The translations under genes and the position numbers were made by a program. Shown piece by piece: positions 11,402-22,163 of a DNA stretch of 64,000 bases; positions within the stretch are counted from its first letter, which is position 1, and the number at the start of each line of letters is the position of its first letter. This DNA is from Rehmannia glutinosa (taxonomy: Eukaryota > Streptophyta > Magnoliopsida > Lamiales > Orobanchaceae). The notes under the pieces are model-generated. The model made no database searches, was not told where the DNA came from, and was given only the letters and a program-made list of their open reading frames with translations. The stretch covers positions 28,101,641-28,165,640 of the forward strand of contig CM071930.1 in the NCBI GenBank assembly GCA_016081115.2. The letters are read 5' to 3'.

Positions 11402-12600
11402 GGCGAGCAAGCTAAAGGACACTGTGAGACTCGGAAAGTAGTGAAGGCGACTACTCAAGTGACTCGAAGAAGAAGCCTTGATCGTTTAATGGCCAAAGAA
11501 CAAGACCAACGACCATGAAGATGAGGTACACTCTAACTCATCTCATTGATTCTAGTGATAGTGATTGTGACACACACTTCATCACCCACTGATCTTTATG
11601 ATTCATTAGGCAAAATGATGAAAGACTTTGAGCACATTAAATCCTCACACTCACTGTTAAATGAGGAAAACGGCCCACTCAAAAGCCAAAACACACAAGC
11701 GACTAAGGAGCCGAGTACTCTAAGTCACATAGTGATGAGAACAAAGAGTCAAGGTGAAAATGCCAAACTAATAGCAGAGATAGCTGCTATAGAAAAGAGA
11801 GAAAATGATCTCAAAAATGTGATTGCTTCATTCACTAAGGCATCTAAATCATTGGATGACCTTATTTTGAGCCAAAGAGAATGTGGAGATAAGACAGGCT
11901 TATGATTTAATTCCTCTATGCTATATCAAGCTCCCAAAGTGATTTTGGAAAAAGGATCTTCAAGTAATGAAGCATCTCAAAATCCAAAACTCCAAATGGT
12001 GCACACACATTCATTCCAAAGCACAACCACAACAAAGCGCCTTGGTTATAAAGGAAAAGGAAAAACAGCCGAGTTGAGTATCTTTGAGAGGACATCTGAG
12101 AAGAGATCCAGCAGAATTCCTCAGCAAACTCCAAATAGGAAGTACTCTGTAAAGAAGAAACAGAGCTACCAAAAGCCCCAGAAGTTCTATAAAAGGAACA
12201 CACGTGATGGAAATGGTAGAAACTACCCAAGTCAAGTGATTGGTACAATGTGAAAAAAAATCGCAAAGATCTATGGAATACAAGCCTAAATGGCAAAGGC
12301 ACAGAACTCAAAGATAGGCCATTTCAAAGGCAACAAAGCTACTATCAGCACACATATGCACCCAAGCACTACACTCAGACATATCACAATTACCCAAAGA
12401 ATGCAATTGCTAAAACACACACACAGGCATACAGACAAAAGAGACAGTTGTATGAACCTAAAGCCCCAAGCAATTTGCCAAAGTGAATTATGATTATGGC
12501 ACGAGATAGATGGCAACCCCTTAGAGTCAAATCATTTGGCTATAGGTTGGTTGGATCATCTTCAAAGACACTAACCCCTTAGGACCAGGCAAGTATGGCT
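11402..12600 (+). pseudogene. Gag C-terminal extension of element A, frameshifted
   Basis: Downstream of the zinc knuckle, element B encodes a continuing acidic and coiled-coil tail; in A the same sequence is split over several frames. At 11546-11905 a frame reads DLYDSLGKMMKDFEHIKSS and a helical, charged segment. At 11918-12253 there is a basic serine/threonine-rich stretch (KGSSSNEASQ, YSVKKKQSYQK). Long gag tails between nucleocapsid and protease are known for Sirevirus-type elements. Confidence 0.6.
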
Positions 12601-12618
12601 ACCTAAAAACTAATTTCC

Positions 12619-13940
12619 TTGGTTGTAGGTTCAAAGAACGGTGAGTGCCAACGAACCCGGTACATGGATAGTGGGCACATTCCCGGACACATGACAAGAA
12701 ACAAGAAAAATCTATCAAAATTCAAGGAGGTTAGAGGTGCAAAAGTTATATTTGGAGGGAATGAAGCTCGGGGGAGAAATAAGAGGCATTGGATCCATCA
12801 AGAAAAATGGATTAGAAATCACAGATATTGCATATGTTGAAGGACTCAACTTCAATCGCTAAGTATCATCAACTCGTGACAAGGGCTACAATGTTGGATT
12901 CGACATGGGTGTATGCCAAATCAAGGACATTGAATCTAATGAAGTAGTGCTACAAGAATGCGAACAATGAGAACATGTATGTGGTAGATTGGTCAATTGC
13001 TACTCCAAGCACTTGTCATTAGCAAAAGTACAACCGAATCAAGTTGGATGTGGCACAAGAAGTGAGTCACCTAAATTTCAAGACAATTAACAAGCTTGCA
13101 AGGAGTAATCTTGTAGAAGGACTTCCGGACTCGATTACAAGAAGGAAAGTGTGCGTGATGCATGCCGGATGGGTAAGCAAATCAAATCATCATTTAAAGA
13201 GAAGTCAAGCCCATCCTCAACAAGAATATTGCATCATATGGATCTATTTGGTCTGTTGAACCAAATATAAGTGGGAAGAAATACACTCTAGTAGTGGTGG
13301 ATGATTATTCAAGATATACATGGACAATCTTCATGTGTAAAAGAAGGAAACTTTGCGAAGTTACCACGGTGATGAAAAGGGTTTAAAATGAGAAGAGTCA
13401 AACCATTATAAAGATAAGATCGATAGAGGAACTGAGTTTGTCAACGGAATAATAACTCAAGATCTTGTGTTGAAAATGGTATTACTCACGAATTATCTGC
13501 TGACAAGGACTCCACGGCGAGAATGGAGTTGCGAGAAAGAAGGAATAGAACTCTCAAGGAAGCGGCAAGGACCATGTTAGTGCGGGGTTACCCAAAAGAT
13601 TTTGGTGAATTTATAAACATTGCATGCTATACTCAAAATAGATGCATGATAAACAGACAGCTGACAAAGACTCCCTATGAAATCTGGACAAGGAGAAAGC
13701 CAAATGTCGCATACTTTAAAATATTTGGTTGTAAATGATTCATCCACAACAATAGGAAGGATAATCTAAAGGCTTTTGATGCCAAAGCTGATGAAGGTAT
13801 CTTCTTGGGATACTCGGTGAAAGCAAAGCCTATAAGTCTTTGAAAAAAAAAAAAAGGACTATGGTAATGAAGAGTCTATCCATGTGGTTTTTGATGAACC
13901 TAATGTAAATGGAGAAGACATTGAAGAGTCGGTGACCGAT
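12619..13940 (+). pseudogene. Protease and integrase of element A, broken
   Basis: The protease active-site region is at 12660-12760: MDSG followed by GHMTRNKKNLSKF, the Copia aspartic protease signature. Pre-integrase and integrase follow: SHLNFKTINKLARSNL (about 13066), KYTLVVVDDYSRYTW (about 13277-13325), KIRS (13420), then TACYTQN, NRQLTKTPYEIW and FKIFGCK (13610-13738). Multiple frameshifts separate the pieces, and the DDE glutamate region near 13525 is shifted by an indel at a CAG. The enzyme would process Gag-Pol and integrate cDNA, but this copy is inactive. Confidence 0.8.
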
Positions 13941-13956
13941 TTGAATCAATCCAATC

Positions 13957-15767
13957 GTGAGAAGAGTCCATATGTTGAAGTCGGAAAGTGGAATAATTAA
14001 TCAAGGTGAAGATGAGATGGCTGAATCTCAAAGACAGCTGGAAAATCTGCAGCTAAGTGATGATGAGAGAGCTGCTCAAAATAACACAGCTGCAAGACGA
14101 CTGAATCCAGCTAATTTACTTCAACCTGATGTGAGATGGCTGAGAGACCACCCACCAGAGCTAGTCATTGGAGATATAAGAGATGGTGTAAGAACCAGAT
14201 CCAGAGCTCAACAAGAAGCAATGTTCACTTGCTTTATTTCCCAAATAGAACCAAAAGATGTGTCACAAGCATTGGATGACACACATTGGATTCAAGCAAT
14301 GCAAGAAGAGCTGAATCAGTTTGAAAGGAACAAAGTATGGGAATTGGTTCAACGACCAACCCATCAAAATGTTATTGGCACAAAATGGGTTTTCAGAAAC
14401 AAAATGAATGAAGAAGGTTCTGTGGTAAGAAACAAGGTAAGATTGGTAGCCAAAGGGTATTGCCAAGAAGAAGGAATAGATTTTGATGAAACCTTTGCCC
14501 CTGTTGCAAGATTAGAAGCAATAAGGATGTTTCTTGCCTATGTTGCACACAAGAACTTCATTGTATATCAAATGGATGTAAAAAGTGCATTCTTAAATGG
14601 ATTATTGGAAGAAGAAGTCTATGTTGAACAACCTCCAGGATTTGAGCAGAAGACTCTTGGAGACAAGGTGTACAAGCTCAAGAAAGCTAGCTATGGATTG
14701 ATATAGGCACCAAGAGCATGGTATGATTCATTATCTCAATTCCTAACAGATAATGGATTCACCAAAGGCAAAGTAGATAGAACACTCTTCAGAATTCAAG
14801 ATGGAGAGAGTATACTGCTTGTTCAAATATATGTGGATGACATTATATTTGGATCTACAAACAAAGAGCTGTGTGACAAATTATCAAACCTCATGCAAGG
14901 CAAATTTGAGATGAGCATGATGGGAGAATTGACATTCTTTCTAGGACTTCAAGTTAAACAGCTGAAGGATAGAACCTTCATAAGTCAAACAAAATACACC
15001 AGAGATTTAATGAAGAAATTTGGTATGGAAGAGAAGTCTTACGTAAAAATACCAATGAACACATCATCAAAATGGATATGGATCGATGGCAAACCGTGGA
15101 TCAAACAAGATCTGAGCACTCATTGGATGTTTGCTCTATCTCACAATAGCAAAGTAGGCCAAACATCACCTTTGCGGAGGTGTATGTGCAAGATTTCAAT
15201 CTGCTCCAAAAGAAAGCCATATGACCGTGCGGCTAAGAGAATCAAGGTATTTGAAGGGATGCCAGGAAGTCGGCTTATGGTATCCAAAGGAAGGTGGATT
15301 CAAGCTAATTGGTTATTGATTCGACTATCTTTGGATGTAGAGTTGTGAGAAAAAAGTACTTTAGGTACATGTCAAATGCTTGGAAATATGTTAATTTCCT
15401 TGTTTAGCAAGAAGCAAAATTCAATAGCCACATCCACACGGTGAAGCGCAGAATACATAGCTGGGCATGTTGTTGTGCCAAGTCTTATGGATAAGACAAA
15501 GTGAGAGACTATGAAATTGAAGAAAAGGAAATTCCAATTATGTGTGATAACACAAGTGCAATTGCAATCACTCAAAATCCTGTGTTACACTCAAGAACAA
15601 AGCACATTGATGTCAGGTATCATTTTATAAGAGATCATGTTGAAAAGAAGGACATCACCTTGGAATATATCTCCATTTGATAACAATTGGTGACATATTT
15701 ACAAAGCCATTATGTGAATCAAGATTTGAAGAACTCAAGCATGAGCTAGGGTTAATTGAGCTGAGTT
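13957..15767 (+). pseudogene. Reverse transcriptase-RNase H of element A, one stop then frameshifts
   Basis: The frame from 13957 carries the pre-RT linker and RT: HWIQAMQEELNQFERNK, TKWVFRNKMNEEG, ARLEAIRMFLAYVAHKNF, QMDVKSAFLNGLL (first catalytic Asp), KLKKASYGL. A stop at 14704-14706 falls where element B reads YGLKQAPRAW. The frame then continues through LLVQIYVDDIIFGSTN, with the catalytic YVDD box at about 14830-14841, and FFLGLQVKQ. After about 15060 RNase H is scrambled by indels, recovering at 15500-15640 with IMCDNTSAIAITQNPVLHS and HIDVRYHFIRDHV. Pol ends near 15767. Confidence 0.9.
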
Positions 15768-16323
15768 AACAATCAGAAGACTTAAGGAGAAGAAATGAAA
15801 CGATAGAAGATGAAAATGGAGCTAAGTTTGTAACTCAAACTAAGTAAATCGTCGATCGTAAAGTCAAGTTTGCATTGAGTTAGGTGCGGTGAGTACCCAT
15901 GTGAAAAGAGAGAAGAAGAGTTGAATCAGCTAAGGAGTAAGCTGAGTCATTTATGAGCTAAGTGACAAAAACGCGATCGTTTTAATAAGCGGGAATGTTT
16001 TAAGAATGACGTCGAGTGTAATAATGATAGTACGATCAAAATTTGCACGACCAAGCCTATGATTGGATATAAATGCCGCGCATGAAATGCGAGAAATTAA
16101 ATGCTAATCGTAGCGCAAAATCTGAGTCGTTGATCTTGATTGAAATTTCAAAAACCGTCGCACGTCCTTTCATAACCCATACATATACCATTTCGTCCGA
16201 TTTTCTCTCACTTTACACAAAGCTGTTCATCTCTCTCCAAAGCAAAGAAAGAAATTTTTCTCTCAAAACCCTACAGATTCTCAAAGTATATTTTCAAAGT
16301 TTCGTTCGGTAAATCTTCAAGAA
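15768..16323 (+). promoter_or_regulatory. Promoter-like spacer and leader before the element A third ORF
   Basis: This 556-bp non-coding spacer ends in a pyrimidine-rich leader with TTTCTCTCACTTTACAC, CATCTCTCTCC and CTCAAAACCCTACAG before the ATG at 16324. A weak TATA-like CATATACC lies near 16191. The equivalent place in element B has a better TATATA box. It looks like the core promoter and 5' UTR of a plant gene, suggesting that the third ORF has its own transcript. Confidence 0.5.
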
Positions 16324-19300
16324 ATGGCATCTACTTACAATTTTGTTAAGTTGGGAAAACAAATCCACACTGGTTCTACCTTGGATTTTGAAGGAATGAT
16401 CAAACAGGGGTTCGACGAAACCCTTGTGAAGAAAATAGTGAGAAAGTGGAGAAGTGCGGGTGAAACCCTTTCTCACAATGGAGTTTCAAATGACCTACGT
16501 GGAGGAGGTCGCACGTTCTATGTGAACGCTAAAGTTCACGCGAGGCATCAAGTCCTCTCACGGGAAAGAATTCACAATCACGCCAAGGATTTGGCAAAAC
16601 ATCGCTTGCTACCGAAGGAGTCTTGAGGAGATCTATGAAGTTGATGTAAACCTAGCACTTTGCATGGAAGGAAGTGGCCAAACCTCGACTATCTTTGCGA
16701 AGGTTGTCTACACAGCTGACAAGAAGCTACTAAAGGAAGACTACCACAAGTTGTTGGATATTGTTGCTAAATGCGTAGACATCAAATTGGAAGCTTTAAT
16801 CAGTTGTCTAAAACCAAGCCGATCGTGATGGTGCAATCATGGAGGAGAAGAAGGTGAATCAAAGTTTGCATACGGGACTACGCCAAATATTGGGAATAAG
16901 TCATTCAAGGCAGATGGATCATTCGGAGGATCCTTGGGGTATGGCCTGGAAATTGGCCGATTGATGGGGGTGAAGGGAGTTCAACTCCGACATGGAAAAG
17001 CGTTCCATGTCAACAAGAAGATGTTCCGATCAAATCTCTCCGGAGCACGAGAGGAGAGCTTATGCCAAGAGAGCGGAGACACAAGTGAGGGGAATCGGTT
17101 GACCCCGAGGAAACAAAGTTGTCTCCACTCCGAAGAAGAAAAGTGCCCATGTGGTTTGGAAAAAGATCATTGCCCAAAGAGCAAAGAAAACAAAAGATGC
17201 ACACTGCCCCCTGCAGCCGAGGAGAAGGAACCTCAAATACCTTCTCCGGTTGTCAAGAAAAGGAGGATCGCAAGCCTAGAAAGCCACTCCTCGGAAAAAA
17301 AAAGCACAGGCCCCGCCGCCCAGGACTCGAGGAAAGCGCATCCGAACAGAAATTCCTCCGGTAAGGACTAAAAGGAGAAGACTCTTCAAGCGATCGAGCT
17401 TGAGAAAACAGTGATCGCCACTCAATTTGAACAGATCATTTGAAATAATCGGAGAAGTAGAGTCTCCAGAGATTATTGATGCAATCGCCAAGTCACGAGG
17501 CCGATCGGCAAAAGCAAGTTGAAGGACCAACTATAGACAAGCAGTGAGGAACACGGAGTAGCCGAGACAAGTAGAATCCCCTGTTGTGAGGAATGTGTCT
17601 CCACCTATTCCCGATCTTCTTTGAAGGAGTTGAGCGGCGGAGAGTATGTTGCCTTCTATTCACGAAAAGGAAGGGCAACAGGAGATGATGATAAAGAAGA
17701 TGATGATGTGATGATACTATCCCCACCATATCCAGACATCCAAAATCGCCTGGGAAAATGGAGGAAGTGGAAGCTAAGTCGATCAAGGGAACAGTTCCAA
17801 AGACCTGAGTTTATTGAAGAAGAAGAAGAAGAACTGTTGAATTTCCTCGGTTTGACCACAGTGGTCCAAGCACTGGATGAAGAAAACTGCATAGATATCT
17901 TGCAGATCTTCAACGATAAAGAGAAGGAGAAGGGGAGAGGAATCAAGCTCGTGAGAAAGCCGATGATCATCCTCTAATCGGAACCACCGATCATACTCAT
18001 CCACATCTTGATATGCTTTGAGAGCGATGATGATCACGGACCTGCCGCAAATCGAAGAATTGAGATGCGGCAAGCCATGCGGGAATCCAAGATCCTACAT
18101 GAGCAACGGTGATGGAAGGCCCTGGGAATCTTCCAAATCACGGTGGAGATTGACCTATAGGAGTGGTGCGGTAAGTGCGGCTGTTGTTGCAGCAACCACT
18201 TCCCCACTCACTCACGATGAAGGCATTGAGGCGGGCGATGAACCGGGAACTTGGGGACCCAAGTCGAGCCAACCCCTATTGAAGGTGTCTTACCACCGCC
18301 CCAAACGGCTGAACACTCAAAGGAAACAGCCAGAGTCCGGAAAAGAGTGACCCCATTCCAAGTCACTCGGTGGTGTCCGACTGAGGGGAAACTCTCTCCC
18401 GCTGCGGCTAGGTCGGAGAATCTGCAGCTTGACCCCATAATGAATCTAGGAGGCGAAGTGGAGAAGGAAACACAAACAGATACAGACAAGTTGTTGTCAT
18501 TGACGAGGCTCGAGGCTGATTGAGATCTCGGTGAAGTGCCAATCGCTCACGAAGGCCAATGACAACTCTTTGGGCAGAGGCAGGATGGATCTCGCCCGGG
18601 AGTTAACACTGGCAATGAAAGTGCAATCCATGGAGTTGAGACTCCGGTGGATGCCACTCGAAGACCCCAAGACGGTGACCTTGACACACCGAAGGGATCC
18701 CAGTCCTCGCCATAGATTGAGGCGCAGAGAGGAGGTAGTGAAGGCCAACGGAGGTTGAGACTTCCGGGGTAAAGAGACACTACGCAGAACATCCCTCCTA
18801 CTATCGTTGATGAATCCGAGAAGGAGATAAGTGCCCTTCACGATTCCCAATACAATCCTGATGTAACATTTCTGGGATCTAAAGGTGAAGATGAGCCGAG
18901 TCATCCCCCACTGCAAATCCAAAAGACTCAGTTGAGGATGTTCTCCCAAGCACGAGTAAGTTCGATCTTAAGGCTACTCACCAAACTTTCAATTTCGATG
19001 ATGAGCCACCTCTCCAAATCTCATCATCTTCCGATGACGCCACTGATACGGTCGAGGACCAGACAACTCAACAGAAACACCGGTGAGACCCGACGGCTGT
19101 TGAGACAACTGAGCTCGGCCACGGGTCCATACCACAACAGACCCCAGCTGAATCACAATCAACTACGCAGGCTCCCAAAGCTGCAGCAGAATCGACACAA
19201 CAGGGCACATCACGGCCACGAGTTAACGTTGAACAGATTCTCTATGTCTGTGATGATGCTTTTGAGAAAATGTTCCCCTTCTCACTAGAGCTGCCTACTC

Positions 19301-20540
19301 TTGATGACGAATCAGCTAGAGATCAACGACATTTCCATAAACCTGATCCCGTCATTCCAACAGACACCATTGTTCCAGCAGACTTTGACTTTGACGCTTC
19401 TTGCCGCCGGTGAGACAAGAGGTAATGGTGAGGTTCGAGAAGTTTTCAAAGCTATATTTGAGGAGATTGAGAAGATGGAAAGGCGCCAAGCCTCATTGGA
19501 TATGCAGCTAGATAACCGAGATGCTAATCTTACTGCTGATCTACGTGGAATAATAGTCAGGATCCGGGAATGGTGGCAACAAAGGCGACGCCAATGCGTG
19601 TGGAGCAGGTTCGATACTTCAAAGCATTGTACAATAAGACGGCGATCCTGGAGCGCGATAACGCTTGATATGAAGAGAAGAATGCAAGAAAACATTGATA
19701 GAATGCATGAATCTCATACCACGAGAGATGGAGGCATTGCGAGAATTTCTTGAAAAAGAACTTTTGCGCGTGAAGGAGAACATGAATGAAAAATTGCCTT
19801 CTTATGGCCGAAATGAAGTTGGTGACCGCGAATCCAACGCCGCTCGCTCGAATTTCGAGCAAGCATTCTCCGCAGTTATAATCCAAGCAAAACTCATTTA
19901 TCGATCGCCTAGATTTCATGCTTATCGGGCATGTTTCAAGGTTCCTCTCTCCTTTGATGATGCCAAAAAGGGGATAGAGGAATACCTAAAGACGTTGAAA
20001 GGATCCGCAGCTGAGAAGAAGGATGCAGCTAGGAAGGAGAAGACAGCTGAAGAACAGAGAAAAGAAAAGAAGGGAAAATCTCTTTGAGGGGGAAGGTTCG
20101 AAAGACATGACTTTAATGGTTGCTAGAACCCCTCAATAAGGACTTGTCACAGCTGACATAATCAGCAAACTTCCAGTGACTTTGCCGCTCCAACACTCTG
20201 TTGGGCCCATGTCCGAGAAGAGGAGGATAGTAGAAGCAGGGATGACGGAGATTGAAAGGAAAATGGATGCCCGTGCAATGGACGTCGAAACAATACGGAG
20301 GCATTCCGGCGAGGAAGAGACACGATGCCATTTGGGCGTCGGAAGGAAGCCGAGATCCGTTGATGAATTCAAGATGCTCGCATCCAGGATACTTGAGAAC
20401 ATGACCATGGCCCAAGCACGGGACTTGTATTGGGAAAAAGGTCTCAGTTTGTGTGAAGAAGGTGCGAGGCATAGATGTTTGCCTCGATACACTTTTGTAA
20501 ACAATTTGTGTAAAGGACAAGAATGTTATGATCAATAAAA
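16324..20540 (+). pseudogene. Third ORF of element A, about 4.2 kb, heavily frameshifted
   Basis: The ATG at 16324 begins MASTYNFVKLGKQIHTGS, matching the element B start. Preserved blocks: the N-terminal domain to 16626, including FYVNAKVHARH; a segment with KSFKADGSFGGSLGYG and RHGKAFHVNKKMFRSNLSG (16890-17040); a basic KKRR/KK-rich middle (17240-17390); serine/threonine-rich and glutamate-rich segments; a helical block (NIDRMHES, 19695 onward) with PLSFDDAKKGIEEYL; and a tail with TLPLQHSVGPMSEKRR (20176-20538). The distal C-terminus present in B is missing. No signal peptide or membrane segment is visible. Function unknown. Confidence 0.7.
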
Positions 20541-20635
20541 AGATTGATTCTACGCATACATTCTCTCATTCGCACTACCCGTATGTATCTTTGATATTCA
20601 CATTTTGTATGTATGCTTTAAGTTTTGGCATCATC

Positions 20636-20648
20636 AAAAAGGGGAAAT
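20636..20648 (+). other. Polypurine tract of element A
   Basis: AAAAAGGGGAAAT immediately before the 3' LTR (TGTTGGG at 20649). It is the same tract as in elements B and D. Confidence 0.85.
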
Positions 20649-22163
20649 TGTTGGGAAATTCATTTGTTTTAGATTTTGATGAATGCCATGTAAAACTTAG
20701 ACTAGAAAGTTGGCACCCAATTTTCTTTGTAATTTGCATTGTAATAGATAGGGTTGTTTGCCGAGTTAAGTCGGCTATGCCTAAATATGCAAGAAGTCAA
20801 TGGAAACTAGAATGAAGACTCATTGTGAGAGGTGAGTATGGCAAGGAAGAGAAGACAAGAACTCGACTAGAGAAGTATCGGTGAGATGCGGTGTGTGAAG
20901 TGTCAGTCAAGTCAACCAAAGATATCCAAGTCTCAAGTTGAAGTGACGGATGAGTCATCCAATGATTGGGAGCCGACTCGAAGTCATCCAGGGAAGTCAA
21001 GGAACCGAAGCCGGTGAAGTCAAGGCAATCAAAAGGATGCAAGGTACTGTAAGTCAAGAAAGTTACTTAAATAAGTAATACTTCCATGCTGCAATATTCT
21101 AAAGTGCTCAGTCCCAGAAGCGTGCAAAAGGAATAGAACAATGGGAAGCACTTCACCTGTGTCAGAACTCTGAAAAGCTGAATGATCATTTAATATGAGT
21201 GTCTTTTGAAAATTAGCCTATCTCTTCAACGGGCAGATTTTCAAAAGAACACTATAAAAGGTTGAGGAATCAATTTGAGAAAAGGTTACCTTGACTATCT
21301 AAACCACGAACATTCAAGTTATCATTTGACCTGTAACCTACAGAAAAATTCTCAAATCATTCAAGCTTAATCCTCAAGCCAAAACTTGAAGAAATCAATC
21401 CAACACTTACCTCGTGGAGGAAAAGACGACTTTAATCAGTTGGAGAGGAAACATTTGAAGAATCGAAAGGGGTCTACATTCCACGAGAGGATTGTAGAAA
21501 GGTTCAAGGTCGAACCAGTCTCAAGCTATTGGAGGTAATCCAAGAAACTTGAGCAAGTAAGCTATAGTAGCAAGGAAGCTGGCCTGTGAAGAAGTTGAGT
21601 CGGGACGAGAAGCGGTGTGTGACAAGGCATCTCGCACTAAGTCCCAAAGGATCAAGTCACCTGTGTGATCAAGACTTGCATCCTGACCGTGATAACCACT
21701 TTGTACTACGATCAATACTTAGTGGATTCCTCCAGGAGTTGGAGAAGAGAGGATTAGAAGAATTACCCCATCTTCGAACTTCTATAAAATTTATTGTGTC
21801 ATTTACATTTCAAACACTTAAATTCGCACATTATTTTATATATCTTTGATAAATTTGCTATCCAATTGACTTTTAACAAAGTGTTAAAACAAATTTAAAC
21901 CAAATTCAAGGGTGTTAAGTCTTCCGCTGAAAACATATCACGGTTGAGTTAAGCTATAGACTAAGCGGTGAGTTATTCTATCAACAGCGGCTCGTCAGTG
22001 TTGAGTGGCTAACTCTATTTGGTTAACCAACTTAAATTTGTCCATCTAGGACTTAGGTGTGAAGAATTAACTCGAACTATTTTAAAAAGGACTAAATCGA
22101 AAAGTTGGTAAGGTTTATTCAACCCCCCTTCTAAACCTTACACTCACACCCTTGGGACCTACA
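20649..22163 (+). repeat. 3' LTR of element A
   Basis: 1,515 bp, TGTTGGGAAAT to GGGACCTACA, followed by the GATGG duplication. The TATA box is at 21253-21259. It is shorter than the 5' LTR partly because of small deletions, many at CAG/CTG-containing sites, and one deletion of about 50 bases near 21197. Confidence 0.95.

Larger units (their letters stand above)
8580..22163 (+). mobile_element. Nearly complete Copia retrotransposon with large third ORF (element A)
   Basis: A 13,584-bp element flanked by a perfect target duplication, GATGG (8575-8579 and 22164-22168), inserted in the pol of element C. Order: 5' LTR, tRNA-Met primer site, gag, protease, integrase, RT, RNase H, a promoter-like spacer, a 4.2-kb third ORF, polypurine tract and 3' LTR. 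PR-IN-RT order identifies Copia; the extended gag tail and post-pol ORF suggest the Sirevirus branch. Reading frames are broken at many points, often at CAG/CTG sites where element B is intact. Confidence 0.95.
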
